Assembly (NCBI GenBank): GCA_965247455.1
Contig: CBDFHE010000017.1
Location: 434,001-498,000 of the forward strand
Length of the DNA: 64,000 bases
Source: JACZYA01 sp965247455
GTDB lineage: Bacteria > Acidobacteriota > Terriglobia > Acidiferrales > 2-02-FULL-67-57
Direction of reading: 5' to 3'
Shown: positions 51,066 through 59,572 of the stretch, one piece after another
How the letters are laid out: every line of letters starts with the position of its first letter
How positions within the stretch are numbered: the first letter of the stretch is position 1
The notes under the pieces: generated by a model
The model's input: only the letters and a program-made list of their open reading frames with translations
Databases searched by the model: none
What the model was told of the DNA's origin: nothing
Made by a program: the position numbers and the translations under genes

Positions 51066-52046
51066 CTTTCGTCAGTAGTGGGTCAATTTGAAAGATTACC
51101 CAACGATCGACATCATTCCCAGAATGTGAAGCCCCATCTCGGTGTCTCCGCTCACTTGCACTTGAGGTTTGGCTACGCCTCGTTCAATACCTTTTGTGAA
51201 GACCCGCCAAGCAATTTCCTGCGGAATGGTCGTCTCTGAAACCTTTTCGCCGATAGCTACACCAATGAGCTTCCATGTCTCACTGTGACGATGCAGATAC
51301 CAGCTACCTCCACATTCGCCTGAAACGTTGAACTGCGCCAACGTTCCAGACTTACCAGACTTAGCCGATACCGTTCGGTAGGTGAAGGGCAGACCACGCA
51401 TGAAGCAATCCAGCACGGGATAGTAAAACTCGCGGATCATGATGCCCGGCTTATCGACGGCAAGCCGGATCTGCTGTTGATGGTGCCACCGTTCCGTGAA
51501 CTCGCGGGCAGTGTCGAACCAGTTTGCGGACTTGTCCTCGCCAGCCCAAGTCACGGCAAAGAGCGCATCCGCAAAAGGATCAAGCGACTCATGGTACTCG
51601 CTGCTCTGTCTGGAGGCCACTTCCATCAATGAAACCAGCACATTCGGGCTCAGCCGACGATAGAGGGTGACGCCTTCCTGGTTTAACCGATTGATGAACG
51701 CTACTAGATCTGCGTACGAGTTGATACTTGGAAGCTCAGAAGTATATCCATCACGGCAGATCGTGAGCTTGCGAAGCTGGGTGTCCAGGAGATGAGCGGC
51801 AACGTCCTTTACCTTCCATTTCGGGGCAATGGTCTGCTTCTCCCAATCGTGCGGTTTGAGCGAACGAAGAAGCTCTATCAGCATGCTTTCGAGCTTCGAG
51901 AACAGGTGCGCGGTGAAAATCGGCTCTAGAGACTCTATCTTTATCTTTGTGTCCATGCTGAATATTGTATTCTTGGGTGCAGGCTCTTCTCAATTATAAG
52001 CAATCCGGGTAGCGGGTTAGTCAAACCGACCCACTGCCCTTTCGTC
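51066..52046 (-). mobile_element. TIR cassette carrying a passenger gene, with perfect 8-bp target duplication
   Basis: The element 51074-52038 (965 bp) begins AGTAGTGGGTCAATTTGA and ends with TCAAACCGACCCACTGCC, the inverse of GGCAGTGGGTCGGTTTGA; 14 of 18 positions match between ends. CTTTCGTC lies on both sides (51066-51073 and 52039-52046). The only gene inside is the DinB/maleylpyruvate-isomerase-like ORF. There is no transposase, so the element is non-autonomous and shares its ends with elements A1 and A2. Confidence 0.85.
51096..51956 (-). CDS. DinB/maleylpyruvate isomerase N-terminal domain-like protein (cassette passenger)
   Basis: The 286-residue protein shows a DinB-like four-helix start: LFSKLESMLIELLRSLKPHDWEKQTIAPKWKVKDVAAHLLDTQLRKL, with His in the VAAHL position, and a later REFTERWHHQQQIRLAV histidine pair that could complete a metal site. 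Members are thiol-dependent isomerases/transferases or metal-binding proteins of unknown role. The gene looks less GC-rich than its neighbours and fills the whole cassette between the inverted repeats, indicating that it was acquired. Its stop lies 2 bases inside the left repeat region. TATAAT on the minus strand at 51993 could be its own -10. Confidence 0.7.
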   Translation of the reverse strand: MDTKIKIESLEPIFTAHLFSKLESMLIELLRSLKPHDWEKQTIAPKWKVKDVAAHLLDTQLRKLTICRDGYTSELPSINSYADLVAFINRLNQEGVTLYRRLSPNVLVSLMEVASRQSSEYHESLDPFADALFAVTWAGEDKSANWFDTAREFTERWHHQQQIRLAVDKPGIMIREFYYPVLDCFMRGLPFTYRTVSAKSGKSGTLAQFNVSGECGGSWYLHRHSETWKLIGVAIGEKVSETTIPQEIAWRVFTKGIERGVAKPQVQVSGDTEMGLHILGMMSIVG

Positions 52047-52053
52047 CGCTTGC

Positions 52054-52082
52054 TTGCCAGCGGGGCAGGCAGCTCTTATAAT
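52054..52082 (+). promoter_or_regulatory. Promoter of rlpA-hit
   Basis: TTGCCA (52054-52059) and a perfect TATAAT (52077-52082) are 17 bases apart. It lies 8 bp beyond the right target duplication of the cassette, so the ancestral rhomboid-rlpA divergent promoter region was the insertion target. Confidence 0.65.
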
Positions 52083-52189
52083 ACACGAAATTTTTTACCT
52101 GGTTGAAGTGAGAGGGGCTCGAACTGAAGCTATCGGCAGCGCAGGCAGAGAGCCGAGCCGGGGAGGGCCGGCCTTCCCTGACGCTGGCG

Positions 52190-52822
52190 TTGGTGGGAGT
52201 GGTGCTGCTGGTCAGCGCAGTGGGCTGCCGCCGCAAGGCGCCCGCGCCTCCGCCCATCGTCCCGGTTGAAGGGGAGGAGCAAATCGGGCTGGCTTCCTGG
52301 TACGGCGTTCCCTTCCACGGCCGCCGCGCCGCCAACGGCGAAATCTACGACATGAATGCTCCGACCGCCGCCCACCGCACGCTGCCGTTCGACACCTGGG
52401 TCCGGGTCACCAACCTGGAAAACAATCGCTTCACCACCGTGCGCATCACCGACCGGGGGCCGTTCATTCAGGGACGCATCATTGACTTGTCGCGCGCCGC
52501 CGCCAAAGCCATCAACATGCTCGGCTCGGGGACGGCGCTGGTGCGGCTGGAGATTGTGGAGGACCCGGTGGCGGCCAGCGACCCCGCACTCTACGCCGTG
52601 CAGGTGGGCTCGTTCCTGGTGCCCGACAACGCCCGAGACTTGCAGAAGATGCTGGAGCGCGCATTCCAACATGTGGCCATCCAGACCTACGAAGCGCCCG
52701 ACGGAGTCTACTACCGGGTGCTGGTGGGGCGCAGCGTCACGCTCGACGATGCGGAAGCGCTGGCCGAGCGCTTGCTCCGGCAGCTCGACATTGTCAACGC
52801 GTTGGTGGTACGTCTGAACTGA
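52190..52822 (+). CDS. rlpA: RlpA-like lytic transglycosylase lipoprotein with SPOR domain
   Basis: A hydrophobic start with a lipobox-like cysteine (VVLLVSAVGC) precedes a double-psi beta-barrel domain (GLASWYGVPFHGRRAANGEIYDMNAPTAAHRTLPF; VRITDRGPFIQGRIIDLSRAAAKAINM) and a C-terminal SPOR domain (YAVQVGSFLVPDNARDLQKML). RlpA cleaves naked glycan strands at the septum, and SPOR binds them. The TTG at 52190 gives a signal without positive residues. A CTG at 52124, preceded by GAGAGGGG, would add KLSAAQAESRAGEGRPSLTLA and make a better signal peptide. Confidence 0.88.
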   Translation: MVGVVLLVSAVGCRRKAPAPPPIVPVEGEEQIGLASWYGVPFHGRRAANGEIYDMNAPTAAHRTLPFDTWVRVTNLENNRFTTVRITDRGPFIQGRIIDLSRAAAKAINMLGSGTALVRLEIVEDPVAASDPALYAVQVGSFLVPDNARDLQKMLERAFQHVAIQTYEAPDGVYYRVLVGRSVTLDDAEALAERLLRQLDIVNALVVRLN

Positions 52823-52834
52823 GGGGGATGCAGA

Positions 52835-53182
52835 ATGGCGCCGGACTGCCTCTTCTGCCGGATTATCGAGAAGGAAATCCCGTCAAAGATTGTGCACGAG
52901 GACGAGCACGCCATCGCCTTCGAGGACATCAACCCGCAGGCGCCGGTGCACCTTCTGATTGTTCCGCGCAAGCACATCGCCGGGCTGAGCGATGCCGGAA
53001 AGGACGACGCCGCGTTGCTCGGCCATTTGCAGTTGGTGGCGGCGCAGTTGGCGCAGGCGCGCGGCATCACCGAGTCCGGCTACCGCACCGTCTTCAACAC
53101 CGGACGGGGCGCGGGCCAGTCGGTTTTTCATCTTCACCTGCACTTGCTGGGCGGGCGCGGGATGCGCTGGCCGCCTGGCTAG
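52835..53182 (+). CDS. HIT family nucleotide-binding hydrolase (HINT type)
   Basis: The 115-residue protein has the N-terminal DCLFCRIIEKEIPSKIVHEDE (Cys pair typical of HINT) and the C-terminal triad FHLHLHLLGGRGMRWPPG. HINT proteins hydrolyse purine nucleoside phosphoramidates. It lies 12 bases after rlpA. Its stop overlaps the stop of the convergent M1 peptidase gene by four bases. Confidence 0.95.
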   Translation: MAPDCLFCRIIEKEIPSKIVHEDEHAIAFEDINPQAPVHLLIVPRKHIAGLSDAGKDDAALLGHLQLVAAQLAQARGITESGYRTVFNTGRGAGQSVFHLHLHLLGGRGMRWPPG

Positions 53183-55635
53183 GGGCTGGACATTTGCTCC
53201 CGGATGCAGAGGATGGTCTGGTGGGGGTCGAGCAGCACTTGGTCAGGGCGTTGGCTGACGGGAAAGCGGAACTCGACTTCGGAGCCGGCCACCAGCACGC
53301 GCCCCAGCGCCTGGAGGCGATCCCCGAAGCGGGCAAACACCGGAACCGGCATGGTGAACAGGTCTGAGACCTCGCTGGGCTCGATCAAGCCTTCCACCCA
53401 GAACTTGCCGGCGGCGTCGCTTGCCTGCTTAGCTTCTGCGGGACGAAGACTCCACTCCAGCCGGTAGCGGGGAATGCCGGTTCCGCGCACCCACTGGTCG
53501 AAGAACCAGTCCAGCCGCCCGTTCTCTTCCGCGTCGGCGTAAGCGGGCAGGCGCTGCTCGAAGGCCTGCTGGAAGTCGGCCGTGGTCAGTGCGTGGCCCC
53601 CACCGCGCGCGGCGAAGTGCCGCAAGGCGTCGAAGAAAAGTTTGTCCGACCCGGTTTCAGGGTCGCGCAGCAACTCCCGCAGCATGTGGATTACCCACGG
53701 GCCTTTGGAGTACACGAGGTCGGCATAACCGCTGGGGCGGCGGGAGGAGTCCAAGCGCACCCCCAGCGTCAGCGCTCCCACGCTGTCCAGCGTTTCCTCC
53801 CCCTCCTCGGTCTGGAGCAGGTCCTCCCGATAGCGCCGCAGCCATTCCTGTACCAGCGCGGAGCCGTCGGGTTGCTGTTCGAGGTAGAGCAGAGCCGAGT
53901 AGTTGGCCAGGGCTTCGATCAGCCAGGAGTCCCGGTAGGTGGCGACGGGGACCCGATTGCCCCACCACTGATGCGCAGTTTCGTGCGAAGGGACCAACTG
54001 GCTGAAGAGTTGGCCGCTGCGCTCGTCCAGCCCCACGTGCGCGTGGTCGGCGTGCGGCAGGAAGGTGTAGGTGGGCAGGTAGAGCAGCCCCGGAAAACCC
54101 TGCGCGAAGTTGCCTGGAATCTGGGAGACGTTCAGTTGGCGGTAGGGGAAGGGGCCAAAGAGTTGGGAGAAATAGGTAATGGCATAGGCGACGTCGCCGG
54201 CCACCTGGTCGGCCAGCGCGCTGGGCGGACCCAGGGGAGGAGGGTCGGAGTTGGGCGCGGGTTGCGCGTGATTGTCCTCGGGCGTTTCGGTCTCCGTCTC
54301 CTCGGTATCGGTACTCGGCGACGCCGCAGCCGCTCGGGCGAGCCGGGGTTCGAGCAGCCGATTGGCATAGACAGCCACGCGGTGCGCGCCCGCTTGCTTT
54401 TCGCGGACTTCGTAGTTCCCCAGGTTGAAGCCAGCCAGGGGCACCGGCACCTCGGTCACCCACAAGGCCTCGCGCCACGGGCCTTGCTCGCGGATTTCCG
54501 GGCGGGTGCCGGTGGCGACCAGCTCCAACTCGCGCGGGTAGCGGAAAGACATTTCGTAGTGGGCTGGCCAAGGGGTGTCCAGGCTGGGATACCACAGCCC
54601 GCGCGCACCCACGTAGAGCACACCGTTGCCAACGTGGGAGATGACGCGGCCTCGGTAGCGAAATTCCAGGGTGCGATGCTCACTGCGCTGCAAAGGTTCC
54701 ACCAGAACCACCAACACCGAGTCGTTGCCGCGCGTCAGCACTTGTTCGGAGGGCGGGCCGGCGTTTTGGAAGATCTCCACCGGACGGTCTTGGTCGGTCA
54801 CTTCCTGAACGCGGAGAAAGCGGGAGAGCTGGAAAATCAAGGCGCGCGGGCCGGTTTCCAAAGCTTCCAGCTCAACGCGGCAGATTCCTTCCAGGGTATT
54901 GTCGGGGTGGATGGTCGCCTCTATGCGGTAGCGGTGGACGCGCGCGGGCGGGCCGGGCGGGTTCCACGCCGGGAGGGCAAATGATGTCCACACATCGTAG
55001 TACTGCCGCCCTTCCTTTAACTTTGCTTGGCCCACCAGAATGTTTTCCGAGCGGCGCGCGTCGGCCACCAGATCAAAAATTCCCAGACGCTGACCGAAAA
55101 GGCCGGCGTAAAAATAGGGCTTGGTGGGCGATTGCACGAAGTCCAGCAGAATTCGCATCGAATGCGGGCGGTGGAATTCGCGCAGGCGGGGCTCCCAGCG
55201 CTCGATCAACTCAAGGGAATACTGCGGCCGGCCGCGCCCGGAGCGGATTTGCCGTAGCCACTGGGCGGCGGTGTCGTCGGTGAAGCGGAAGTAGGCGCTG
55301 GAGAAGGTTTCGGTGAGAATGGGCGAGCCGGTGAACAGTGCCAGTTGCCGGCGCTCCACCTTGTCGGGCGGGAGCACCAGTACGTCGCCCTCGCCTTCGA
55401 ACACCGCGCCCGTGATGCGGCCTTCCAGGGCTTCCAGGAATACCAGCCGCCCGTGGCGCAGGGTGAGGCGAATTCCGTCGTGCCGCAGGAAAACATCGCT
55501 GACGCGGAAGCTGAGCGGGGGGTCGAGCCCGAGTTGCTCCAACCGCTCCAGCAGCGCCGCCCCTTCCCCGGTTGCCGCCGACGCCGGGGCGGCGAACGCT
55601 CCCATCAGAAACAGTGTGAGCAGCAACTTCCTCAT
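53179..55635 (-). CDS. Secreted M1-family metallopeptidase
   Basis: ATG 55635 begins a signal peptide (KLLLTLFLMGAFAAPASA). A long beta-rich N-terminal half precedes the gluzincin site HETAHQWWGNRV with the zinc Glu in WLIEALANYSALLYLEQ; the downstream KGPWVIHMLRELL is typical of M1. A Thr/Glu-rich linker (TDTEETETETPEDNHAQ) sits at about residues 445-470. The GAMEN exopeptidase motif is not evident, so aminopeptidase specificity is uncertain. It diverges from the TPR-peptidase gene with 77 bases between the start codons. Confidence 0.85.
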   Translation of the reverse strand: MRKLLLTLFLMGAFAAPASAATGEGAALLERLEQLGLDPPLSFRVSDVFLRHDGIRLTLRHGRLVFLEALEGRITGAVFEGEGDVLVLPPDKVERRQLALFTGSPILTETFSSAYFRFTDDTAAQWLRQIRSGRGRPQYSLELIERWEPRLREFHRPHSMRILLDFVQSPTKPYFYAGLFGQRLGIFDLVADARRSENILVGQAKLKEGRQYYDVWTSFALPAWNPPGPPARVHRYRIEATIHPDNTLEGICRVELEALETGPRALIFQLSRFLRVQEVTDQDRPVEIFQNAGPPSEQVLTRGNDSVLVVLVEPLQRSEHRTLEFRYRGRVISHVGNGVLYVGARGLWYPSLDTPWPAHYEMSFRYPRELELVATGTRPEIREQGPWREALWVTEVPVPLAGFNLGNYEVREKQAGAHRVAVYANRLLEPRLARAAAASPSTDTEETETETPEDNHAQPAPNSDPPPLGPPSALADQVAGDVAYAITYFSQLFGPFPYRQLNVSQIPGNFAQGFPGLLYLPTYTFLPHADHAHVGLDERSGQLFSQLVPSHETAHQWWGNRVPVATYRDSWLIEALANYSALLYLEQQPDGSALVQEWLRRYREDLLQTEEGEETLDSVGALTLGVRLDSSRRPSGYADLVYSKGPWVIHMLRELLRDPETGSDKLFFDALRHFAARGGGHALTTADFQQAFEQRLPAYADAEENGRLDWFFDQWVRGTGIPRYRLEWSLRPAEAKQASDAAGKFWVEGLIEPSEVSDLFTMPVPVFARFGDRLQALGRVLVAGSEVEFRFPVSQRPDQVLLDPHQTILCIREQMSSP

Positions 55636-55712
55636 CGCTTCGACTGTAGAACAGCGCCGCCGCTGATGCAAGTTCGGTGCAGGAGCAGGCTTTCTTTGCT
55701 ACCATCGTCTCG

Positions 55713-57164
55713 ATGCGGGCCGGGCACCACGCGCACTTTCTCCTCTTTAGGTCGGTTGTCTTATTTCTGCTGCTTTTCGCCGCAGGGGAGTTGCCGGGGG
55801 CGGCGGATGTGGTGGTGCTTAAGAGCGGCCGGCGCATCCAGGCCGTCAACGTGGAAGAGCGCGACGGCAAGGTGTACTACGAGACCGAGCTGGGCCGCAT
55901 CGGCATTCCCCGCCGCTTGGTCGAGCGCATCGAGCGCGGCGACTACGTCGCCCAGCCTCCTAAGGTGGCCGAAGTGCCGGCGGCCGCAGACCTGGCGGCG
56001 CTCAGCGATGCTGACGTCCTGCGGGTGGTGACCAATGGGACGGTTGACCGTGGCCTGCTCTTGCGTCTCGAACGGGAGGCCAGCGCCAACGCTGCCTCCG
56101 GTGAGCCCCGTCGCAGGTTGGGTGAGCGCGCCGCCGCTGCCCACGTGCGGATTTCGCAGCTCCACTCGCAGCAGGGAAATCCCCGCGCCGCCGCCGACAG
56201 CCTCCGCCAAGCCCTGCGCTTCGCTCCCAACCATCCCGGCCTGCTGCTGCGGCTGGCGACGCTGGAAATCCAACTGGAGCGCTACGACGCCGCGCTCACG
56301 CACCTGCGGCCGGTGGTGCGCGACTCGCGGCTGGCCTTCGAGGGCTACCGCTTGCAAGGTTTGGTGTACTACCGGAAAGAGGAGATGAGCCGGGCGGTGG
56401 CGGCTTGGGAGCGGGCGCTCAGGCTGCGTTCGGATTCCGAACTGGAAGCACAACTCCGCCAACTCCGGCGCGAGGCCGATGCTTCCGGGGACTTCCGGCA
56501 GCAGGCCAGCGGCCACTTCCTGCTGCGCTACGAGGGGGACATAGCCAAGCCGCCGCGGCTGGCGCGCACCGTCCTGCGGGCGCTCGACCGCATGTACGGC
56601 GACCTGTCGCACGAGTTCAACTTGGCGCCGCGAGAAGCGATTGTGGTGCTGTTCTATCCCAATCAAGCCTTCTACGCTCTCACCGGCCTGCCGCCCGGCG
56701 TGCACGGCGTCTATGACGGGAAAATCCGCGTGCCGGTGGAGGGCTTGGTTTCGCTCACGCCCGCGCTGGAGCAGGTGTTGCGGCATGAACTGGTGCACGC
56801 CTTTGTTTTTTTGAAGAGCCGGGGCCGCGCGCGCCGCTGGCTGCAGGAAGGACTGGCGCAGTGGCACGCGCGCCAGCGGCCGCAGCACGCGCCCTCCGCT
56901 TTCCGTTCGTTGTTCGAGCCGCGGGATGGCTCTGCGCTGGGGCGCATCGAGGCGGGCTTCGGCGGTGACTGGAATCAGGTCACCGCTGCCTACAGCGCCG
57001 CCTGGCTGGTGGTGGATACCTTGCAGCGCCGCTTCGGGCGGGGCGACATGGAGCAAATGCTGGAACCGCTGGCCGCCGGGCAGGGAACCGAGGCCGCGCT
57101 GCGCCGCGCCTATCGCCTTCGCTCCGCCGACCTCGACCGCCTGGTCTTCGACTCCCTCCGCTAG
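55713..57164 (+). CDS. Secreted TPR protein with peptidase-MA-like zinc site
   Basis: ATG 55713 (a GTG at 55677 is also open) begins a signal peptide (FRSVVLFLLLFAAGELPGAA). Then come a short domain VVLKSGRRIQAVNVEERDGKVYYETELGRIGIP, TPR helices in the middle (NPRAAADSLRQALRFAPNHPGLLLRL), and a C-terminal metallopeptidase-like region with LRHELVHAFVFLKS (HExxH) and the third ligand candidate in WLQEGLAQWHA. This is the pattern of the peptidase MA-like family common in Acidobacteriota. Substrate unknown. Confidence 0.8.
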   Translation: MRAGHHAHFLLFRSVVLFLLLFAAGELPGAADVVVLKSGRRIQAVNVEERDGKVYYETELGRIGIPRRLVERIERGDYVAQPPKVAEVPAAADLAALSDADVLRVVTNGTVDRGLLLRLEREASANAASGEPRRRLGERAAAAHVRISQLHSQQGNPRAAADSLRQALRFAPNHPGLLLRLATLEIQLERYDAALTHLRPVVRDSRLAFEGYRLQGLVYYRKEEMSRAVAAWERALRLRSDSELEAQLRQLRREADASGDFRQQASGHFLLRYEGDIAKPPRLARTVLRALDRMYGDLSHEFNLAPREAIVVLFYPNQAFYALTGLPPGVHGVYDGKIRVPVEGLVSLTPALEQVLRHELVHAFVFLKSRGRARRWLQEGLAQWHARQRPQHAPSAFRSLFEPRDGSALGRIEAGFGGDWNQVTAAYSAAWLVVDTLQRRFGRGDMEQMLEPLAAGQGTEAALRRAYRLRSADLDRLVFDSLR

Positions 57165-57434
57165 TCCCCTTCGCGTTGACTGGCCTGCGGGTGGGGGGTA
57201 GGATGACCGACAAAGGGCGCCGAGCGGCGTCAAGCGGGATAGCTTACGCTGCCGGAGGGAAGTCATGGGGCTGGCGGTTACGCTTCTTGGCCGGGATTTC
57301 CGTTTTGCCTGCCCCTGATGGCACGTTTATACACCCGATCGCCGCCGATCGCACAAAAACTTCGATCGTCGCACAATCGTTCAGCTTCAAAGGCCTTCAT
57401 CTGAGCCCGCGCCGACGTGCGACCGACTAGGAAC
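57165..57434. other. Gap between the peptidase gene and the IS element
   Basis: No convincing gene. A frame at 57176-57430 has no ribosome site and no known domain. The right part runs directly into the IS1380-family left end. Confidence 0.5.
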
Positions 57435-58961
57435 CCCTGCTTTTCGGGCATTTCTCAGACACCGCTCCACACGTGTGCCCCGTGTCATCGCCGGGCGGGC
57501 TTCGTTGCACTTCAGGCCGCGCGTCAGCCTGCCGGCACGGGTAGCGCCCAGATCCTCCGCAGCATGTCGCCGAACAGCCGCCGCGTGAGATGCCCTTCCG
57601 CCAGCAGAAGCCAGTAGTACCGCGCATGCTTCACCAGCCGGCCCCCAGTTTTCACCAGTCGCTGCTGGAGACTCGTGAGCGACCAGCGCTTGACCCGCAG
57701 CGGAAGGACCAGTCTGCGCCACAAGTTGCCCAGATTGTAGGCCAGGACGCTCAGTTGCAGGCGCACCTCGTTCGCCCGGAAACGATGGCACGACAGCCGC
57801 GTCCAGTGGGTGGCCTGCTTGCCTTCCTTGATCCATTGCTCCGCCGTACCGCGCTTGTTGTAAAACCGCACGACCGAGCGGCTCGGGAGGGCCGTGTTGG
57901 TCACGATGAAGCCGACGCGAGGGAACAGCTCACCTTGGTGGTGCTCCACCTTGGCGACGATCCGTCTGGGCGTGGTCCAGCTCTTGGCCTGATAGCGGAA
58001 ACTCTGGTAGCGCACCAAGGGCTTGCAGCTCGGCCGTCCCGGCGGACGAAAGAGGATGTCTTCGATTTCCAGCTCCAAGCTCTTGTTCGCCGGCATGCGA
58101 ATGGCATAGTCCACGTCGCGCTGCTCGAGCGCGTCGTAGATCTCGGGCTTCGCGAACGCGGCGTCTGCGCGGAACGCTACGCGCTTGCCCTCCACCTGCT
58201 GCCGGTCAATCTCCGGTACGAGCAGGTCGTCCCAGTCGTCGGCGCTATGCACGTTGCCTGGCCGCAGCGTGGCGGCGAGGCAGTCCCCATGCTCGGTGAA
58301 CAGAAACAGCGGGTGGTAGCAGACGGACTCGAAGTGCCCGTTATAGGCGCTCCCTTCCTGCGCCCCATGCACCGGGCTCTCGCTCGAATCCATGTCGAGC
58401 ACGATCCGGTCGGCGCGCGTCGCCATCTCGGCCTGTGCAAGCACCTCCCGGTTCACGGCCCTCAACCCGACGAGATTCTCCTCGTGGGTCAGCAGCTCTG
58501 TCTCGAACCAATGCAGCGTCGATGTCAGCGCCGCACCCCGGTCCCAGCGCTTTGGCGACCCGATGAGACGAAATGTTGGGTCTGCCGACACGCGCCCCGC
58601 GTCGTTGAGATCTTCGTAGCCCGCGAGGCGACTGTAGACCGACTGCCGCAGGAGATCCACCACGCTGAACTGGGTGTTCATCCCCTGTCGGGAATCGCTC
58701 AGGTGCTCGGCGATGAGTGTCTCCAGCCCCAGACGTTCATCCAACTCGCGCACCAGAATGAGGCCAGCGTCAGAAGTGACGCGCGATCCCTGGAACGCGA
58801 CTTTCAAGAAGCCGTTGAACGCGAACTGGAATGGCTCGTGTTGTAATTCACCCACCGGGTGTCACCCTCCGTAGTGTGGTTCCTTACGTCGGAGCCCCAA
58901 AACTCAAGGCGCAGCGACTGGTCCTGGCGATACGGTACCACAGCCAAATCGGAAATCCGGG
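57435..58961 (-). mobile_element. Complete IS1380-family insertion sequence
   Basis: About 1527 bp with one transposase gene. The ends read inward as CCCTGCTTTTCGGGC (left) and CCCGGATTTCCGATTTGG (right), matching at nine of the first twelve positions. No target duplication is visible (GGAAC on the left, TTGAT on the right), which suggests rearrangement after insertion. The right-hand 273 bp are present again, identical, at 38973-39245. Confidence 0.85.
57524..58855 (-). CDS. IS1380-family DDE transposase
   Basis: The 443-residue protein is full length. It has VTSDAGLILVRELDERLGL near the N-terminus, the first catalytic Asp in VLDMDSSESPVHG, the second in FRADAAFA, and the final Glu in YNKRGTAEQWIKEGK, typical of the IS4/IS1380 group. 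A long open frame on the opposite strand (57590-58846) is its shadow. The gene appears functional, so this copy could mobilise its own truncated derivatives. Confidence 0.93.
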   Translation of the reverse strand: MGELQHEPFQFAFNGFLKVAFQGSRVTSDAGLILVRELDERLGLETLIAEHLSDSRQGMNTQFSVVDLLRQSVYSRLAGYEDLNDAGRVSADPTFRLIGSPKRWDRGAALTSTLHWFETELLTHEENLVGLRAVNREVLAQAEMATRADRIVLDMDSSESPVHGAQEGSAYNGHFESVCYHPLFLFTEHGDCLAATLRPGNVHSADDWDDLLVPEIDRQQVEGKRVAFRADAAFAKPEIYDALEQRDVDYAIRMPANKSLELEIEDILFRPPGRPSCKPLVRYQSFRYQAKSWTTPRRIVAKVEHHQGELFPRVGFIVTNTALPSRSVVRFYNKRGTAEQWIKEGKQATHWTRLSCHRFRANEVRLQLSVLAYNLGNLWRRLVLPLRVKRWSLTSLQQRLVKTGGRLVKHARYYWLLLAEGHLTRRLFGDMLRRIWALPVPAG

Positions 58962-59159
58962 TTGATAACCCATCCTCCAGGTCGAAAAGGAAAATACCAA
59001 ATCATCTCATGGTGGGGGACACCTTGGTCTCACCGACAACCAAGTCGATTCACATCAATAATTTTGTTTTGCCTCTAGCTCGGGCTGGTAGCTGGTTTCT
59101 AGGGGAACATAGGAATCAGCGGACTACTGGCGCAAAACCGGCTACACTTGGTGCCGAGC
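58962..59159. other. Short unassigned stretch right of the IS
   Basis: About 200 bases with lower GC than most of the window and no recognisable gene. It ends where a broken serine-hydrolase gene begins, so it marks a junction between rearranged segments. Confidence 0.4.
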
Positions 59160-59393
59160 CTACGGAGGAAATCCCGACCGGAGGTTTCCCTCCTTGACGA
59201 TGGCGATGGAGGCGCTGGGTAAATCGAATGCCTTCATCGTTGCTTCGATCTCTTGGTCGAGACCTGCAAGAGCCTGCACACTTAGCGTTTGCGCCGGCGC
59301 AGAAACTGCAGCAGGGAACCCAACAAGGAATGGAAGCAGGAAAACGCAAACCCGTAGTGCGGTCACTCTGGCTGCAAATGTTACGGTGGCCAC
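59160..59393 (-). pseudogene. N-terminal fragment of a serine hydrolase (beta-lactamase/CubicO-like)
   Basis: On the minus strand a signal peptide (LRVCVFLLPFLVGFPAAVSA) is followed by LAGLDQEIEATMKAFDLPSA and SIAIVKEGNL. This is the start of class C beta-lactamase-like hydrolases, in which a helix and then a strand of the form xxAIVKDG precede the catalytic SxxK. The frame stops after about 20 further bases and the SxxK and YxN regions are absent. The gene was cut at about 59180 by the rearrangement beside the IS. Confidence 0.5.
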
Positions 59394-59572
59394 CCTTTCC
59401 CCCTTGGAATTGATCTGTCTGATCTCCGGGCTATATGCTACCCCAACCGACGATATTCCGACGCCAGAGCAGGCATCCACGACTGAAATCACCGCAAAGC
59501 CCTCGACGCACGGCGTATTCATTTGAGTCTTTCCTGGCGGGACGACCTAGGTTTGGTAGTGACGGAGAAGCA

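Noticed and set aside
57590..58846. 418-codon open frame on the plus strand
   Set aside because: It lies fully antisense to the IS1380 transposase, whose catalytic motifs are intact, and has no known domain; it is a GC-rich shadow.
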